This document shows positions 25,185 through 34,845 of a DNA stretch of 64,000 bases, in pieces. The position numbers and the translations under genes were made by a program. Below the pieces are notes generated by a model. It made no database searches. It saw only the letters and a list, made by a program, of their open reading frames with translations, and was not told the origin of the DNA. This stretch comes from Jiangella asiatica (GTDB taxonomy: Bacteria > Actinomycetota > Actinomycetes > Jiangellales > Jiangellaceae), in contig NZ_SMKZ01000009.1 in assembly GCF_004349065.1 (NCBI RefSeq), positions 1-64,000 on the forward strand. Reading direction: 5' to 3'. The first letter of the stretch is position 1; the number at the start of each line of letters is the position of its first letter.

Positions 25185-26281
25185 GCCCGGTGGTCGGGAC
25201 CGACATGACGGCGACGGCGACCCGGGAGCCGTCGGCGCGCGGCCACGGGTCGTCGCGCCGGCGGCGGGTTTCCGGGCACCGCCTCCAGGAACGCCGCGCC
25301 GGCTGGGTGTTCGTCGCGCCGGCTGTCGTGGTCCTCGTGGTGTTCCTGTTCGCGCCGATCGTGATGGCGGCCTGGGTCAGCCTGCTGGACTGGAACGGGC
25401 AGTCCAGCCCGTTCTCCGGCGACGCGGAGTTCGTCGGCCTGGACAACTACCGCAACCTGCTGGTCGACGCCGGCCTGCTGCGCGGCGACTTCATGCTCAG
25501 CGTGCGCAACACGCTCTACTACGTGCTGTTCGGCGTGACCGGGGTGACGGTGCTGTCGTTCGCGCTCGCGACGGCGGTCAACTCGTGGGTGCTGAAGGGG
25601 CGCGGGTACTTCCGCACGATCTTCTACTTCCCGGCCATCACCAGCTCGGTCGCGATCAGCGTGCTGTTTCTCTTCCTGTTCCAGGGCTCCGGCGTGGTCA
25701 ACGTCATGCTGTCGTGGGTCGGGATCGACGGGCCGTCGTGGTTCAACGACCCGCGCGGCGTGCTGCACATCGTGCTGTCGCGGTTCGGCATGGACGCGCC
25801 GCCGTCGTGGCTGGCCGACAACACGCTTGGCGGGCTGAGCCTGTGGCAGTGGGTGTCCGGGCCGTCGGTCGCCATGTGCGCCCTGATCGCGCTGACCATC
25901 TGGGCGTCGTCGGGCACGTTCATGCTCTTCTTCCTGGTCGGGTTGCAGGACATCCCGATCGAGCTGGAGGAGGCGGCGGCCATCGACGGCGCCGGCGCAT
26001 GGCGGCGGTTCCGGCACGTCACGCTGCCGCTGATGCGCCGCAGCGTCGTGCTGGTGATCACGCTGGCGCTGATCAGCAGCTGGCAGGTGTTCGACCAGGT
26101 GTTCATCCTGTCGCAGGGCGCGCCGGCGAAGACAACCCTGACGCCGGCGTACATCTCCTACGTGCGCAGCTTCGGTGACGGCCAGTTCGGCGTCGGCGCG
26201 GCGGTCGCCTTCGTCCTGTTCGCGATCATCATCGTGCTCACGATCGTGCAGCGCTGGATCGGAAGGGAGCGGCGCGCATGA
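25181..26281 (+). CDS. Sugar ABC transporter permease (MalF-like)
   Basis: The 366-residue membrane protein has about six helices, starting with GWVFVAPAVVVLVVFLFAPIVMAAW. The EAA loop EEAAAIDGAGAWRRFRHVTLPLMRRS near 263-290, which docks with the ATPase, is intact. It pairs with the next gene to form the channel. GTG 25181 overlaps the stop of the binding-protein gene (GTGA); an ATG nine codons in is an alternative. The N-terminal 40 residues are basic and cytoplasmic. Confidence 0.93.
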   Translation: MSPVVGTDMTATATREPSARGHGSSRRRRVSGHRLQERRAGWVFVAPAVVVLVVFLFAPIVMAAWVSLLDWNGQSSPFSGDAEFVGLDNYRNLLVDAGLLRGDFMLSVRNTLYYVLFGVTGVTVLSFALATAVNSWVLKGRGYFRTIFYFPAITSSVAISVLFLFLFQGSGVVNVMLSWVGIDGPSWFNDPRGVLHIVLSRFGMDAPPSWLADNTLGGLSLWQWVSGPSVAMCALIALTIWASSGTFMLFFLVGLQDIPIELEEAAAIDGAGAWRRFRHVTLPLMRRSVVLVITLALISSWQVFDQVFILSQGAPAKTTLTPAYISYVRSFGDGQFGVGAAVAFVLFAIIIVLTIVQRWIGRERRA

Positions 26282-27201
26282 GCGCAGTGATGGCGCGGCG
26301 ACGACGGCGACCCGCGGAGTCCGTGCCCGTCGTCCTCACCGACCGGTACTCGCCGCGGTCGCGGAAGGTCCTGGTCCGGGTCGTCGGGTACGGGCTGCTC
26401 GCCGTCGGGACCGTGCTGTACCTCGGGCCCTTCCTGGTGCAGATCGCGACGTCCTTCAAGACCGACGCCGACGCCGTCGCCGACCCGGTGTCGCTGTGGC
26501 CGTCCCCCGTGTCGACGGCGGCGTGGTCGGTCATCGCGGGCTCGAATCCGGCGTTGGACATCCCGGTGCTGCGCTGGCTCGGAAACTCGCTCTTCGTGAC
26601 CGTCTCCGTCACTCTGGGCCGACTGATCATCGACAGCCTGGCCGGCTACGCGCTCGCGCGGCTGCGCTTCCGCGGCCGGGCGATGGTGTTCGCTGGGGTC
26701 GTGGCGGTGCTGGCCGTGCCTGGTGTCGTCCTGCTGATCCCGAAGTTCCTGGTGCTCAACGAGCTGGGGATGTTCGACACCTACGCCGGTATGATCCTGC
26801 CGCTGCTGTGCGACGCGGTGGGCATCCTGCTCATGAAGACCGCCTTCGAGGCCGTCCCGACGGAGCTGGACGAGGCCGCCCGCATCGACGGCGCCGGCGT
26901 GTTCCGGACGTTCTGGAGCGTGGTACTGCCGCTGGTGCGCCCGGCCCTGGTGACGGTGACGATCCTGTCCTTCCAGGGCTCGTGGAACGAGTTCACCCAC
27001 TTCCTGGTGGCGACCTCGGACCCGGACCTGGCGACGCTGAACCTCGGGATTGCCCGGCTGACCGCCGGCGACCTCCAAGGGTCGCAGCAGTTCCCGCTGA
27101 AGCTGGCGCTCGCGACGCTCTCGACCATCCCGATCGCGATCGTCTACGTCTTCTTCTCCCGCTACTTCATGCGCTCCGGCGCCTCCTCCAGCCTGAAGTG
27201 A
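26278..27201 (+). CDS. Sugar ABC transporter permease (MalG-like)
   Basis: The 307-residue permease has six helices and the EAA loop DEAARIDGAGVFRTFWSVVLPLVRPAL near residue 200. It starts with an ATG that overlaps the previous stop (ATGA). No ATP-binding gene follows; many actinobacteria use one shared MsiK-type ATPase for several such importers, so the missing gene is not a defect. The TGA stop at 27199-27201 lies exactly where a truncated 92-bp element begins, so the last codons abut that element. Confidence 0.93.
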   Translation: MSAVMARRRRRPAESVPVVLTDRYSPRSRKVLVRVVGYGLLAVGTVLYLGPFLVQIATSFKTDADAVADPVSLWPSPVSTAAWSVIAGSNPALDIPVLRWLGNSLFVTVSVTLGRLIIDSLAGYALARLRFRGRAMVFAGVVAVLAVPGVVLLIPKFLVLNELGMFDTYAGMILPLLCDAVGILLMKTAFEAVPTELDEAARIDGAGVFRTFWSVVLPLVRPALVTVTILSFQGSWNEFTHFLVATSDPDLATLNLGIARLTAGDLQGSQQFPLKLALATLSTIPIAIVYVFFSRYFMRSGASSSLK

Positions 27202-27262
27202 AATGATCACGTTCAGCACGAAATCCCGTGTCGCACCATGCCTGCGATCCTGGTGATGCGTG
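27199..27262. repeat. 92-bp palindromic element, copy 4 (truncated)
   Basis: About 62 bp match the left two thirds of the element: the left terminal repeat (GAAATGATCACGTTCAGCAC), a decayed inner palindrome CACG..CGTG, and CACCA..TGGTG. The right terminal repeat is missing. Its first bases are part of the stop codon of the MalG-like gene. It resembles copy 3 more than copies 1 and 2 in the right part of the inner loop (GGTGATGC against CGTGATGC). Confidence 0.8.
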
Positions 27263-27310
27263 GAAAACCCTGGTGACGGCCGGACCGGGCGGCTGGAACA
27301 CTTGCCCTCC

Positions 27311-27832
27311 GTGTCCAGCGTCTACCTGATCACCGGCGTCATGGCGGCCGGCAAGTCCACCGTCGCGCAGGCGCTCGCCGAAAGGCTGCCAACGGCGGCG
27401 CACGTGCGCGGCGACGCCTTCCGCAAGGCGATCGTCTCCGGCCGCGCCGAGCCGGTGCCGGGCGACGTGGAGGGCGAGGCCCAACGTCTGCTGCGCTACC
27501 GCATCGCCGCCGGCGTGGCCGACCAGTACGCGGCCGCCGGCATCACCGCCGTCGTGCAGGACGTGATCATCGGACCGGAGCTGGCGGACGTCGTGGAGGT
27601 GGTGCGGACCCGCCCGCTGTACGTCGTCGTCCTCGCGCCGCATCCGGAAGCCGTCGCCGAGCGCGAGGAGGCTCGAGTGAAGACGGGCTACGGCGCCTGG
27701 ACGATCGCGGACCTCGACGGTGCGCTGCGCCACGAGACCCCGCGGATCGGCCTCTGGCTCGACACGTCGAGGATGACGCCGGCGGAGACCGTCGACGCCA
27801 TCCTCGCCGGTCGTGCGGAAGCCGAGGTGTGA
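27311..27832 (+). CDS. P-loop kinase/phosphotransferase (AAA_33, chloramphenicol-phosphotransferase-like)
   Basis: The 173-residue protein has a Walker A motif GVMAAGKST near the start, then VRGDAFRKAIVSGRAE, where an acidic residue may be catalytic, VVQDVIIGPEL as the second strand, and RVKTGYGAWTIADLDGAL. This pattern is that of small kinases that phosphorylate antibiotics or other hydroxylated compounds, or nucleotides. GTG 27311 is chosen since homologous proteins begin two or three residues before the Walker strand; an earlier GTG at 27260 would start inside the truncated palindromic element. The substrate cannot be read. Confidence 0.75.
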   Translation: MSSVYLITGVMAAGKSTVAQALAERLPTAAHVRGDAFRKAIVSGRAEPVPGDVEGEAQRLLRYRIAAGVADQYAAAGITAVVQDVIIGPELADVVEVVRTRPLYVVVLAPHPEAVAEREEARVKTGYGAWTIADLDGALRHETPRIGLWLDTSRMTPAETVDAILAGRAEAEV

Positions 27833-27866
27833 ACAGCCGCGACCCGCCGCCGAGGGCCGCGGTCAC
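27829..27866. terminator. Hairpin between convergent genes
   Basis: GTGA-N4-CCGCG pairs with CGCGG-TCAC (27829-27832, 27837-27841, 27858-27862, 27863-27866). It spans the stops of the convergent kinase and DHFR-like genes and could end both transcripts, although no T-run follows. Confidence 0.35.
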
Positions 27867-28399
27867 GCGACCGGGCCGTACACCTGGTTCACCACTCCCT
27901 TGCTGAAGGCCTCCGACCGCAGCAGCTCGAGCTTGACATCGGCGAGCCCGTCGAACCAGCGGGCGCCCCTGCCGACCACGACGGGGTGCACCATTAGGTG
28001 CAGCTCGTCGAGCAGGCCCGCGGTCAGCAGCGACCGGACGAGGGAGAGGCTGCCGGTGATGCCGAGGTTCTTCCCGCCCTCCTCCTTGAGCGCCTTGATC
28101 CTGGCCATCACGTCCCCGCTGATGATCTCGGTGTTGTTCCAGGTGGCCTCGGTGAGGGTGTTGGTCACTACGTACTTCTTCTGGCCGTTCATGATCTCGG
28201 CGAAGTCGTCGTCGCTGGTCGGCCAGTACGCCGCGAACTCCTCGTACTGACGGCGACCGAGCAGCATCGCGTGGTTGTCGGCCATGAGCGCGCCGACCGC
28301 GGCGCCCATCTCGTCGTCGAACCACTCGAAGTGCCAGGTGTCCGGGGCCTCGGCGACGCCGTCGAGCGAGACGAACAGGCCGGAGATGATCTTTCGCAT
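27863..28399 (-). CDS. Dihydrofolate-reductase-like (RibD C-terminal fold) protein
   Basis: The 178-residue protein belongs to the RibD C-terminal/DHFR-like family (YyaP type): MRKIISGLFVSLDGVAEAPDTWHFEWFDDEM, then LLGRRQYEEFAAYWP, KYVVTNTLTEATWNNTEII, LGITGSLSLVRSLLTAGLLDELHLMVHPVVVGRGARWFDGL. These bind NADPH, but most are uncharacterised. ATG 28399 is fixed by GAGGAG just upstream on the minus strand. It is divergent from the SARP-type regulator gene with 96 bp between, so that regulator may control it. Confidence 0.88.
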   Translation of the reverse strand: MRKIISGLFVSLDGVAEAPDTWHFEWFDDEMGAAVGALMADNHAMLLGRRQYEEFAAYWPTSDDDFAEIMNGQKKYVVTNTLTEATWNNTEIISGDVMARIKALKEEGGKNLGITGSLSLVRSLLTAGLLDELHLMVHPVVVGRGARWFDGLADVKLELLRSEAFSKGVVNQVYGPVA

Positions 28400-28495
28400 G
28401 ATGTGCTCCTCGTGATGTGTGGTGGTGATGTGCCCAGTCTTCCGGGCGGCTTTTCGGTTTCTTTGCGGTCGCCTTGCGGTGGATAGGCTCGGGCC

Positions 28496-31400
28496 ATGCG
28501 TTTCGGCGTGCTGGGGCCGCTGGCCGTGTGGACGGACGACGGCAGGCCCGTCGCCATCCCCGGCCGGAAGGTCAGGGCCCTCCTCGCCGACCTCCTCGTG
28601 CACGACGGACGCGCCGTGGGTGCGGGCACGCTGATCGACGACATTTGGGGCGACTGCCCGCCGCCGACCGCGCAGGCGACGCTGGCGGCGAAGGTGTCCC
28701 AGCTGCGACGCGCGCTGGACGACGCCGAGCCGGGCGGTCGGGAGCTGCTTACGTCGGGCCCGGGCGGCTACGCATTGCGCGCCGCCGCGGACGCGGTGGA
28801 CGCGCGACGGTTCCAGACGCTCATGGCGTCGGCCCGCGCCGCGGAGCCGCACGCAGCGGCGTCACTCCTGACCGAGGCGCTGGACCTGTGGCGAGGCCCG
28901 GCGTACGCCGACATCGTCGACGCGCCGTTCGTCGCGGCGGCGATCGCGCAGCTCGACGAGCTGCGTCTGCTGGCGATCGAGGAGCGGTCGGAGCGCCGCC
29001 TGGACCTCGGCGAGCACGCCGAGCTCGTCGGGGAGCTCACCGCACTCGTCGCGGAGAACCCGTTGCGCGAACGGCTCAGGGCGTGCGCGATGCGCGCTCT
29101 GCATGGCGCCGGCCGTCAGAACGAGGCCCTGGAGACCTACCGTGACCTGCGCGAACGGCTCGCCGACGAGTTGGGTCTGGATCCCGGCCGGGAGCTGGTC
29201 GAGCTGCACGCCGCGATCCTCGCTCGCGATCCGTCCGTCGACCCGCCCGTTCCCCGGACGACGGCCGCCGCCGGCCCGCCGGGGAGCTCGCCCGCCCGGC
29301 CGGGCAACCTGCCCGCGCCACGGACCGGCCTGGTCGGCCGCGACGACGCCGTCGCCGAGGTCCGCGCGCGGCTCGCCGCCGACCGCCTGGTGACGCTGAC
29401 CGGGCCGGGAGGGGTCGGGAAGACCCGGCTCGCGCTCGCCGCGGCGGCCGTCAGCGCTCCTGACTTCGTCGACGGAGCCTGGCTGGTCGAGCTGGTCGGT
29501 CGTCCGGCGGGACCTGACGCGTGCGGCGCGCTCGCCGAGGCGGTGCTTGCCGCGCTCGACGTCCGTGACACCGCGGCCGCGGGCGGCGGCGAGCCGCCCG
29601 TCGAGCGGCTCGCCGCCGCGCTGCGTCATCGCCAGATCCTGCTGCTGCTCGACAACTGCGAACACGTGGTCGACGCCGCCGCCGAGCTGGCCGACCGGCT
29701 GCTGGCCGCCGCGCCCGGCCTCCGCCTACTCGCCACCAGCCGCGAGCCGCTCGCGCTGATCGGCGAGTCGGTGTTCGGCGTGGCGCCGCTCGACGTACCC
29801 GGCACCGACGTGGAGCAGTCGCCCGAGGGGGTGCAACGCAGCGGCGCGGTCCAGCTGTTCGTGACGCGCGCCGCCGCAGCGGCGACCGGGTTCCGGCTCG
29901 ACGCGAGCAATGCCGCCGACGTCGCCGAGCTCTGCCGTCGCCTCGACGGCCTCCCGCTGGCGCTGGAGCTGGCGGCATCCAGGGTGCGGACGCTCGGCGT
30001 GCGTGGCGTGGTCGCCCGGCTCGACGACCGGTTCCGGCTCCTGGCCGCCGGCAACCGCGGTGCGCCGCCGCGCCAGCGGAGCCTTCAGGCGATGCTCGAC
30101 TGGAGCTGGGAGCTCCTGAGCGAGCCGGAACGGACGCTCCTGCGCCGGCTGGCCGTCCATGCCGGGAGCGTCACCGCCGGCTCGGCCGCCGCCGTGGCCG
30201 GTTGCGACGTGGTGGGCGACGACGTGGCGCGTGGCTGGCTGCTCGACCCGGCCGAGGTGCCGGACCTGCTCGCGCGCCTGGTGGACCGGTCGCTCGTCGA
30301 GCTCGTGCCGGAGCCGCCCGACGGGGAGCCGCGGTACCGGCAGCTCGAGTCGGTGGCCGCCTACAGCACCGACAAGCTGCACGCCGCCGGCGAGGCCGCG
30401 GCCCAGCACGACCGGCACGCCGACCACTACCTCGCGATCGCGGAGGATGCTGCCGGCCGGCTGCGCGGACCGCACCAGCAGGCCGTCCTGCGGGAGCTCG
30501 ACGCCGAGTCGGCCAACCTGCGCGCCGCGCTCACCACCGCGTCCGGCGACGCGACGCCGCACCGCGCGTTGCGACTCACCGCGGCACTCGCCTGGTACTG
30601 GGTGCTGCGCGGACGCCTCGGAGAGGCTCGCCGCAGCCTCGACGTCGCGCTCGCCGTGCCGGGCGCCGCCCCCGCCGGCCTACGGGAGCAGGTCGTCGCC
30701 TGGCAGGCGGGCATCGCGATCCTGCAGGGCGACCCGGCAGGGACGCGCCTGCACGCCGACGCCGTCGACGGGCTCGATGCGATCGACGAGCCCGGCGAGC
30801 GCGCGCGGGTCGAGTGGTTCCTCGCCGACTCCGGGGCGCTCGCAAGCGTGTCCGGTGTCGAATCGCTGCTCGAGCGGGCGCTGGCGGCCAGCCGCGGCTG
30901 CGGTGAGCGCTGGGTCGAGGCGGCCGTCCACGTCAGTCGTGCCCGGCAGGCGCACGTCCGGGCCGACATCGCGGCGATCGAACGCGACGCCGCACGGGCG
31001 GGTGAGCTGTTCGAGCTGCTCGGCGACCGGTGGGGACGGCTGCAGGCGAGCCGCTGGCTCGGCGGGCACGCCGAGTTCACCGGCAACCACGGAAGGGCCG
31101 CCGAGCTGCAGGGCGACGCCCTGCGCTGGGCGGAAGAGCTGCACCTCTGGCCCGATGTGAGCACGCAGTGCTCGTGGCTGGGCTGGCTCGCGATGGAGCT
31201 GGGCGACTACGCCCGCGCCCGGTCGCTCGCCGAACGTGGTCTCGCGCTCGCCGTCGAGCAGGGTTTCCGTGATGGCCGGCTGTTCGCGGGCATCCTGCTC
31301 GGCTACACCGCGCGCTGGGACAACCGGCTCGACGACGCCGAACGGCACCTGCGCGCCGTCCTCGACGAAACCCCCGCCGGTGCCGACCCGGAGATGCACG

Positions 31401-31786
31401 TCGGACTCGTCCTGACCGAGCTCGGATACCTCACCGAGCTGCGCGGCGACCCGATCGCCGCCGCGCGGCTGCACGAGGAGGCCTTCGACCTCGCGCTCAA
31501 GCTCGGCGCGCCGCGCGACACAGCATGCGCTCTGGAGGGCCTGGCCAGCGCGCTCGTGGCCGCAGGTGCCCACACCGCGGCCGCCACCCTGCTCGGCGCC
31601 GCGTCCGCCGTGCGCATCGCGGCCGGGATGCCGCAGGCTCCCAACGAGCAACGTGACGCCGCCCGCGTGGGTGCGGCGGTGCTGGCCGCCGTCGGCCCGG
31701 CCGCCTGGACCGCGGCCTTCGAGCAAGGCGCCGCGCTCGAGCCCGACGCCGCGCGCGCCCGCGCCGTTCGCGACCTTCCCGGCTGA
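28496..31786 (+). CDS. AfsR/SARP-type regulator with BTAD, ATPase and TPR domains
   Basis: The 1096-residue protein begins with a winged-helix DNA-binding domain (about 1-95), then a bacterial transcriptional activator domain (BTAD, about 96-240, ending ELGLDPGRELVELHAAILARD). A STAND-type ATPase follows with Walker A TGPGGVGKTRLALAAA near 302 and the Walker B-like LLLLDNCEHVVD near 382. The C-terminal ~500 residues are TPR-like helical repeats. Such proteins activate secondary metabolism or stress genes in response to a small signal. ATG 28496 has a normal spacing to the divergent DHFR-like gene. No biosynthetic cluster is adjacent. Confidence 0.9.
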   Translation: MRFGVLGPLAVWTDDGRPVAIPGRKVRALLADLLVHDGRAVGAGTLIDDIWGDCPPPTAQATLAAKVSQLRRALDDAEPGGRELLTSGPGGYALRAAADAVDARRFQTLMASARAAEPHAAASLLTEALDLWRGPAYADIVDAPFVAAAIAQLDELRLLAIEERSERRLDLGEHAELVGELTALVAENPLRERLRACAMRALHGAGRQNEALETYRDLRERLADELGLDPGRELVELHAAILARDPSVDPPVPRTTAAAGPPGSSPARPGNLPAPRTGLVGRDDAVAEVRARLAADRLVTLTGPGGVGKTRLALAAAAVSAPDFVDGAWLVELVGRPAGPDACGALAEAVLAALDVRDTAAAGGGEPPVERLAAALRHRQILLLLDNCEHVVDAAAELADRLLAAAPGLRLLATSREPLALIGESVFGVAPLDVPGTDVEQSPEGVQRSGAVQLFVTRAAAAATGFRLDASNAADVAELCRRLDGLPLALELAASRVRTLGVRGVVARLDDRFRLLAAGNRGAPPRQRSLQAMLDWSWELLSEPERTLLRRLAVHAGSVTAGSAAAVAGCDVVGDDVARGWLLDPAEVPDLLARLVDRSLVELVPEPPDGEPRYRQLESVAAYSTDKLHAAGEAAAQHDRHADHYLAIAEDAAGRLRGPHQQAVLRELDAESANLRAALTTASGDATPHRALRLTAALAWYWVLRGRLGEARRSLDVALAVPGAAPAGLREQVVAWQAGIAILQGDPAGTRLHADAVDGLDAIDEPGERARVEWFLADSGALASVSGVESLLERALAASRGCGERWVEAAVHVSRARQAHVRADIAAIERDAARAGELFELLGDRWGRLQASRWLGGHAEFTGNHGRAAELQGDALRWAEELHLWPDVSTQCSWLGWLAMELGDYARARSLAERGLALAVEQGFRDGRLFAGILLGYTARWDNRLDDAERHLRAVLDETPAGADPEMHVGLVLTELGYLTELRGDPIAAARLHEEAFDLALKLGAPRDTACALEGLASALVAAGAHTAAATLLGAASAVRIAAGMPQAPNEQRDAARVGAAVLAAVGPAAWTAAFEQGAALEPDAARARAVRDLPG

Positions 31787-31838
31787 CGGCCCGAACGGTC
31801 GTGTGGCGTCAGCGCACCGACAGCACGGGGCACCAACG

Positions 31839-34814
31839 TCAGCCGACGGCGGGATCGGCGAGCAGACCGCGCTGGTAGGCGACGGAGACGGCCTCGGTGC
31901 GGCTGGCGGCGCCGAGCTTGGTCATGACCCGCGACAGATGCACGCTGACCGTTTTCTCGCTGATGAACAGCTCTTCGCCGACCTTGCGGTTGGTGTAGCC
32001 GCGCGCCACCAGCTCGAGCACGGACTGCTCCCGCGGCGTCAGCAGCCCGGCGACCGGGAGCGCCGCGCCGGCCAGTGCCAGGTTGGCGCGCCGGGCCAGC
32101 TCGCGGACGGCGTCGGCCAGCGGCACCGCGCCGAGCCGCTCCGCGACGTCGAGCGCGGCGGCCAGCTCGGCCGTGGCTGCGTCGCGGTCGCCGGTGACCA
32201 GCACTTCGGCGAGCCGCCACCGCGCCAGCGCCACGTGGTAGACCTCGCCGTAACCGAACGCCTCGACCACGTCGCGCCACGGCTGCGGATCGGCGGAGCC
32301 GGTGAGCCGCGCCTCCTCGGCGCGCAGCCGGACCAGCCACGCGCGGCCCTCGGGCCCCAGGGAGTCCGCACGCGGGATGCCGCGCTCGGCGGTGGTGCGG
32401 CCGTACTCGGCGAGCCGGGTGCCGGCCTCGACTGCGCGTGCCTCGGCGTCGGCGTCGCCGGTGGCGCGGGCCTGCCGGGCCGCGTCGGCCTGCGCGCCGA
32501 GGCCGAGCGCGGCCAGCCGGATGCCGCCGAGCGGCCAGCCGCTGGTGGACTCCTTGCGCATGGAGTCCAACGCCTCGTCGATCAGCGCGACCGCTGGGTC
32601 GGGCCGGCCCCGCCAGGAGGCCATCTCGGCACCGGCGATGCCGGCCAGCTGGGCGATCTGGGTGTCGCGGTGCCATTCCGGCCGCAGCCTGACCAGGTCG
32701 CGCTCGGCCTCGCCGAACCGGCCGCGGCCGACGTTGATGATGGCGGCCGACGCGGCCAGCAGCGCGGTGATGGTGTCGGAGACCCGCTCGCCTGGCGGGC
32801 TGGCCGCGGTCAACGCATCGTCCCAGCTGCCGCGGGCGTAGTGCACCATGGCCCGCATCCAGCGCAGCTCGAGCCCGTAGGTGCTCCAGGTCAGGCCGAG
32901 GGCGCTGGCGCGTTCCGCTCCGGCGTCGGCGATCTCGGCGGCGAGGTCGAGCAGACCCTGCTCGTACCGCGTCGTGACCAGGTTGAACGCGGCGCGCTGC
33001 TCGACCAGCGGCGCCCCGGCGCGCACGGCGATGCGCCGGGCCTCCTCGAACTGTTCGCAGGCTCGTTCGATGCCGCCCCTGCGCAGATCGGTGAAGGCGA
33101 GCGAGACCAGGGCGTCGGCCTCGGCGGCGGCGGTGCCGGAGGTGCGTGCGTCCTCGACGGCGCGGGTGGCGAGCTCGCGCGAGACGTCGTCGTCGACCGC
33201 CCACGACGTGCGCGCTTGCAGCGCCAGCACCCAGGAGCTGACCGAACTGGGTGGCGCGTCGGCCACCAGCTGCCAGGCCTCGTCGATGGTCCGCCGGGCC
33301 TCGTCCCACCGGCCGTTGGCCAGCAGCGTCTCGGTGAGCTGACGACGGACGTCGGCGCGGGTGGACGGATCGGACCCGCGGTCGGCGACGACGACGGCGG
33401 CCTGCGCGTAGGCGAGCGAGCGCTCCGGGTGCCCGGCGGCCGCGGCGACGTACGACGCCTTGCGGGTCAGCGACAGCTCGTCGACGCCCGCGCGCGCCGC
33501 CGGGTTGTCGACAGCGGGCCACAGCTCGAGTGCCTGCTCGACGTGCGCCAGCTCGGCCGCCAGCGCCCCGACGCGCATGGCGTCGTCGGCAGCCCGGACC
33601 GACGCGGCCAGCGCGGTAGGGAGGTCGTTGCTGCGCAGGCTGTGGTACGCGAGCGCGCCGGCGAGCTCGTCCTGCTGCAGCTCGACGATGCGCCGGGCGT
33701 ACGCGGCATGTAGCCGGACCCGCTCGCCTGGCAGGAGGTCGGCGTAGACGGCCTCGCGCAGCAGCGCGTGCCGGAACGTGTAGCCGTCCTTGTCGTCGGT
33801 GACGAGGATGTGGTGCTGCAGCGCCTCACGCAGCGCGGCGTCCAGGACGCCGTCGTCGAGGTCGACGACGGCGCGGACCGCGGCGTGGGTGACGTGCCGG
33901 CGGCCGGTGACGGAGATGGCGCCGACGACGCGCTGAGCCGCCGGGCTCAACGTCTCGACCCGGGACATCAGGACGTCGGCCAGCGCCGGCGGGATGCCGC
34001 CCGGCGTGGAGGCGCTGGCGGCGACCAGCTCCTCGGCGAAGAACGCGTTGCCCTCCGAGCGGGCCGCGACGTCGGCGAGCACGGCCGGGTCGATGCCGCC
34101 GTCGGCGAGGGTCACGACGAACGCCAGCGTGTCGGCCGCCGTGAACGGCGCGAGCTCGAGCCGCTCGACCGACGGCAGCCGGACCAGCTCGGCCAGCAGT
34201 AGGCGCAGTGGGTGCTGCCGATGGAGGTCGTCGGAGCGGTACGTGCCCACGACCAGCAGCCGCTGGTCGGCCAGCCGGGACAACAGGAACGAGAGCAGGT
34301 CGCGGCTGGACGCGTCGCTCCAGTGGAGGTCTTCCAGCCCCAGGACGAGCGGGGCGTCGTCGGCCAGCTCGGCCAGGACGTTGAGGATGGCGTCGAACAG
34401 CTGCAGCTGGCCGAAGTTGGTCTCGTCGGCGCTGGCGGAGACGGTGGCGCCGCCGCGGCCGATCAGGCTGGTCAGCGCGGGCCGGTCGGTGACGAGATCG
34501 TCCCGCTCGAGGCGCAGCTGCTCGATGATCTCCTTGAACGGCAGGTACGGCAGCCCCGCCTCGCCGACGCTCAGGCACCGCCCGACGAGCACCCGCGCGC
34601 CGCCCGCCGTGGCGTCGGCGACGAACTCGGCGAGCAGCCGGCTCTTGCCGACTCCGGCGTCGCCGGCGATGAGCACGGTGCCGGCGGACCCGCCGCGGGC
34701 GCGATCCAGCGCCGCACGCAGCTGAGCAAGCTCAGCGCCGCGGGCGATGAAGGGGACTCCGGTACCGAGCCGAGGCACGATACCGATGCTCGCATACGGC
34801 ACCGACAGCGTCAT
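31839..34814 (-). CDS. LuxR-family regulator with STAND ATPase (LAL/MalT type)
   Basis: The 991-residue protein has an N-terminal ATPase domain with Walker A AGDAGVGKSRLLAEF near residue 50-60 and LVLGLEDLHWSD as Walker B, a long helical-repeat middle region, and a C-terminal LuxR helix-turn-helix (LTPREQSVLELVARGYTNRK, then EELFISEKTVSVHLSRVMTKLG) in the last 65 residues. This is the large ATP-binding LuxR class. The start is uncertain: ATG 34814 is preferred, GTG 34841 is possible, and neither has a strong ribosome binding site. It ends 52 bp from the end of the SARP-type regulator, which is transcribed towards it. Confidence 0.88.
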   Translation of the reverse strand: MTLSVPYASIGIVPRLGTGVPFIARGAELAQLRAALDRARGGSAGTVLIAGDAGVGKSRLLAEFVADATAGGARVLVGRCLSVGEAGLPYLPFKEIIEQLRLERDDLVTDRPALTSLIGRGGATVSASADETNFGQLQLFDAILNVLAELADDAPLVLGLEDLHWSDASSRDLLSFLLSRLADQRLLVVGTYRSDDLHRQHPLRLLLAELVRLPSVERLELAPFTAADTLAFVVTLADGGIDPAVLADVAARSEGNAFFAEELVAASASTPGGIPPALADVLMSRVETLSPAAQRVVGAISVTGRRHVTHAAVRAVVDLDDGVLDAALREALQHHILVTDDKDGYTFRHALLREAVYADLLPGERVRLHAAYARRIVELQQDELAGALAYHSLRSNDLPTALAASVRAADDAMRVGALAAELAHVEQALELWPAVDNPAARAGVDELSLTRKASYVAAAAGHPERSLAYAQAAVVVADRGSDPSTRADVRRQLTETLLANGRWDEARRTIDEAWQLVADAPPSSVSSWVLALQARTSWAVDDDVSRELATRAVEDARTSGTAAAEADALVSLAFTDLRRGGIERACEQFEEARRIAVRAGAPLVEQRAAFNLVTTRYEQGLLDLAAEIADAGAERASALGLTWSTYGLELRWMRAMVHYARGSWDDALTAASPPGERVSDTITALLAASAAIINVGRGRFGEAERDLVRLRPEWHRDTQIAQLAGIAGAEMASWRGRPDPAVALIDEALDSMRKESTSGWPLGGIRLAALGLGAQADAARQARATGDADAEARAVEAGTRLAEYGRTTAERGIPRADSLGPEGRAWLVRLRAEEARLTGSADPQPWRDVVEAFGYGEVYHVALARWRLAEVLVTGDRDAATAELAAALDVAERLGAVPLADAVRELARRANLALAGAALPVAGLLTPREQSVLELVARGYTNRKVGEELFISEKTVSVHLSRVMTKLGAASRTEAVSVAYQRGLLADPAVG

Positions 34815-34845
34815 CGCGCCGGGCGGGACCGAGGCCGCCACCGGG

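Noticed and set aside
26278-27201. ABC importer considered incomplete for lack of an ATPase gene
   Set aside because: Actinobacterial sugar importers of this family commonly share one MsiK-type ATPase encoded elsewhere.
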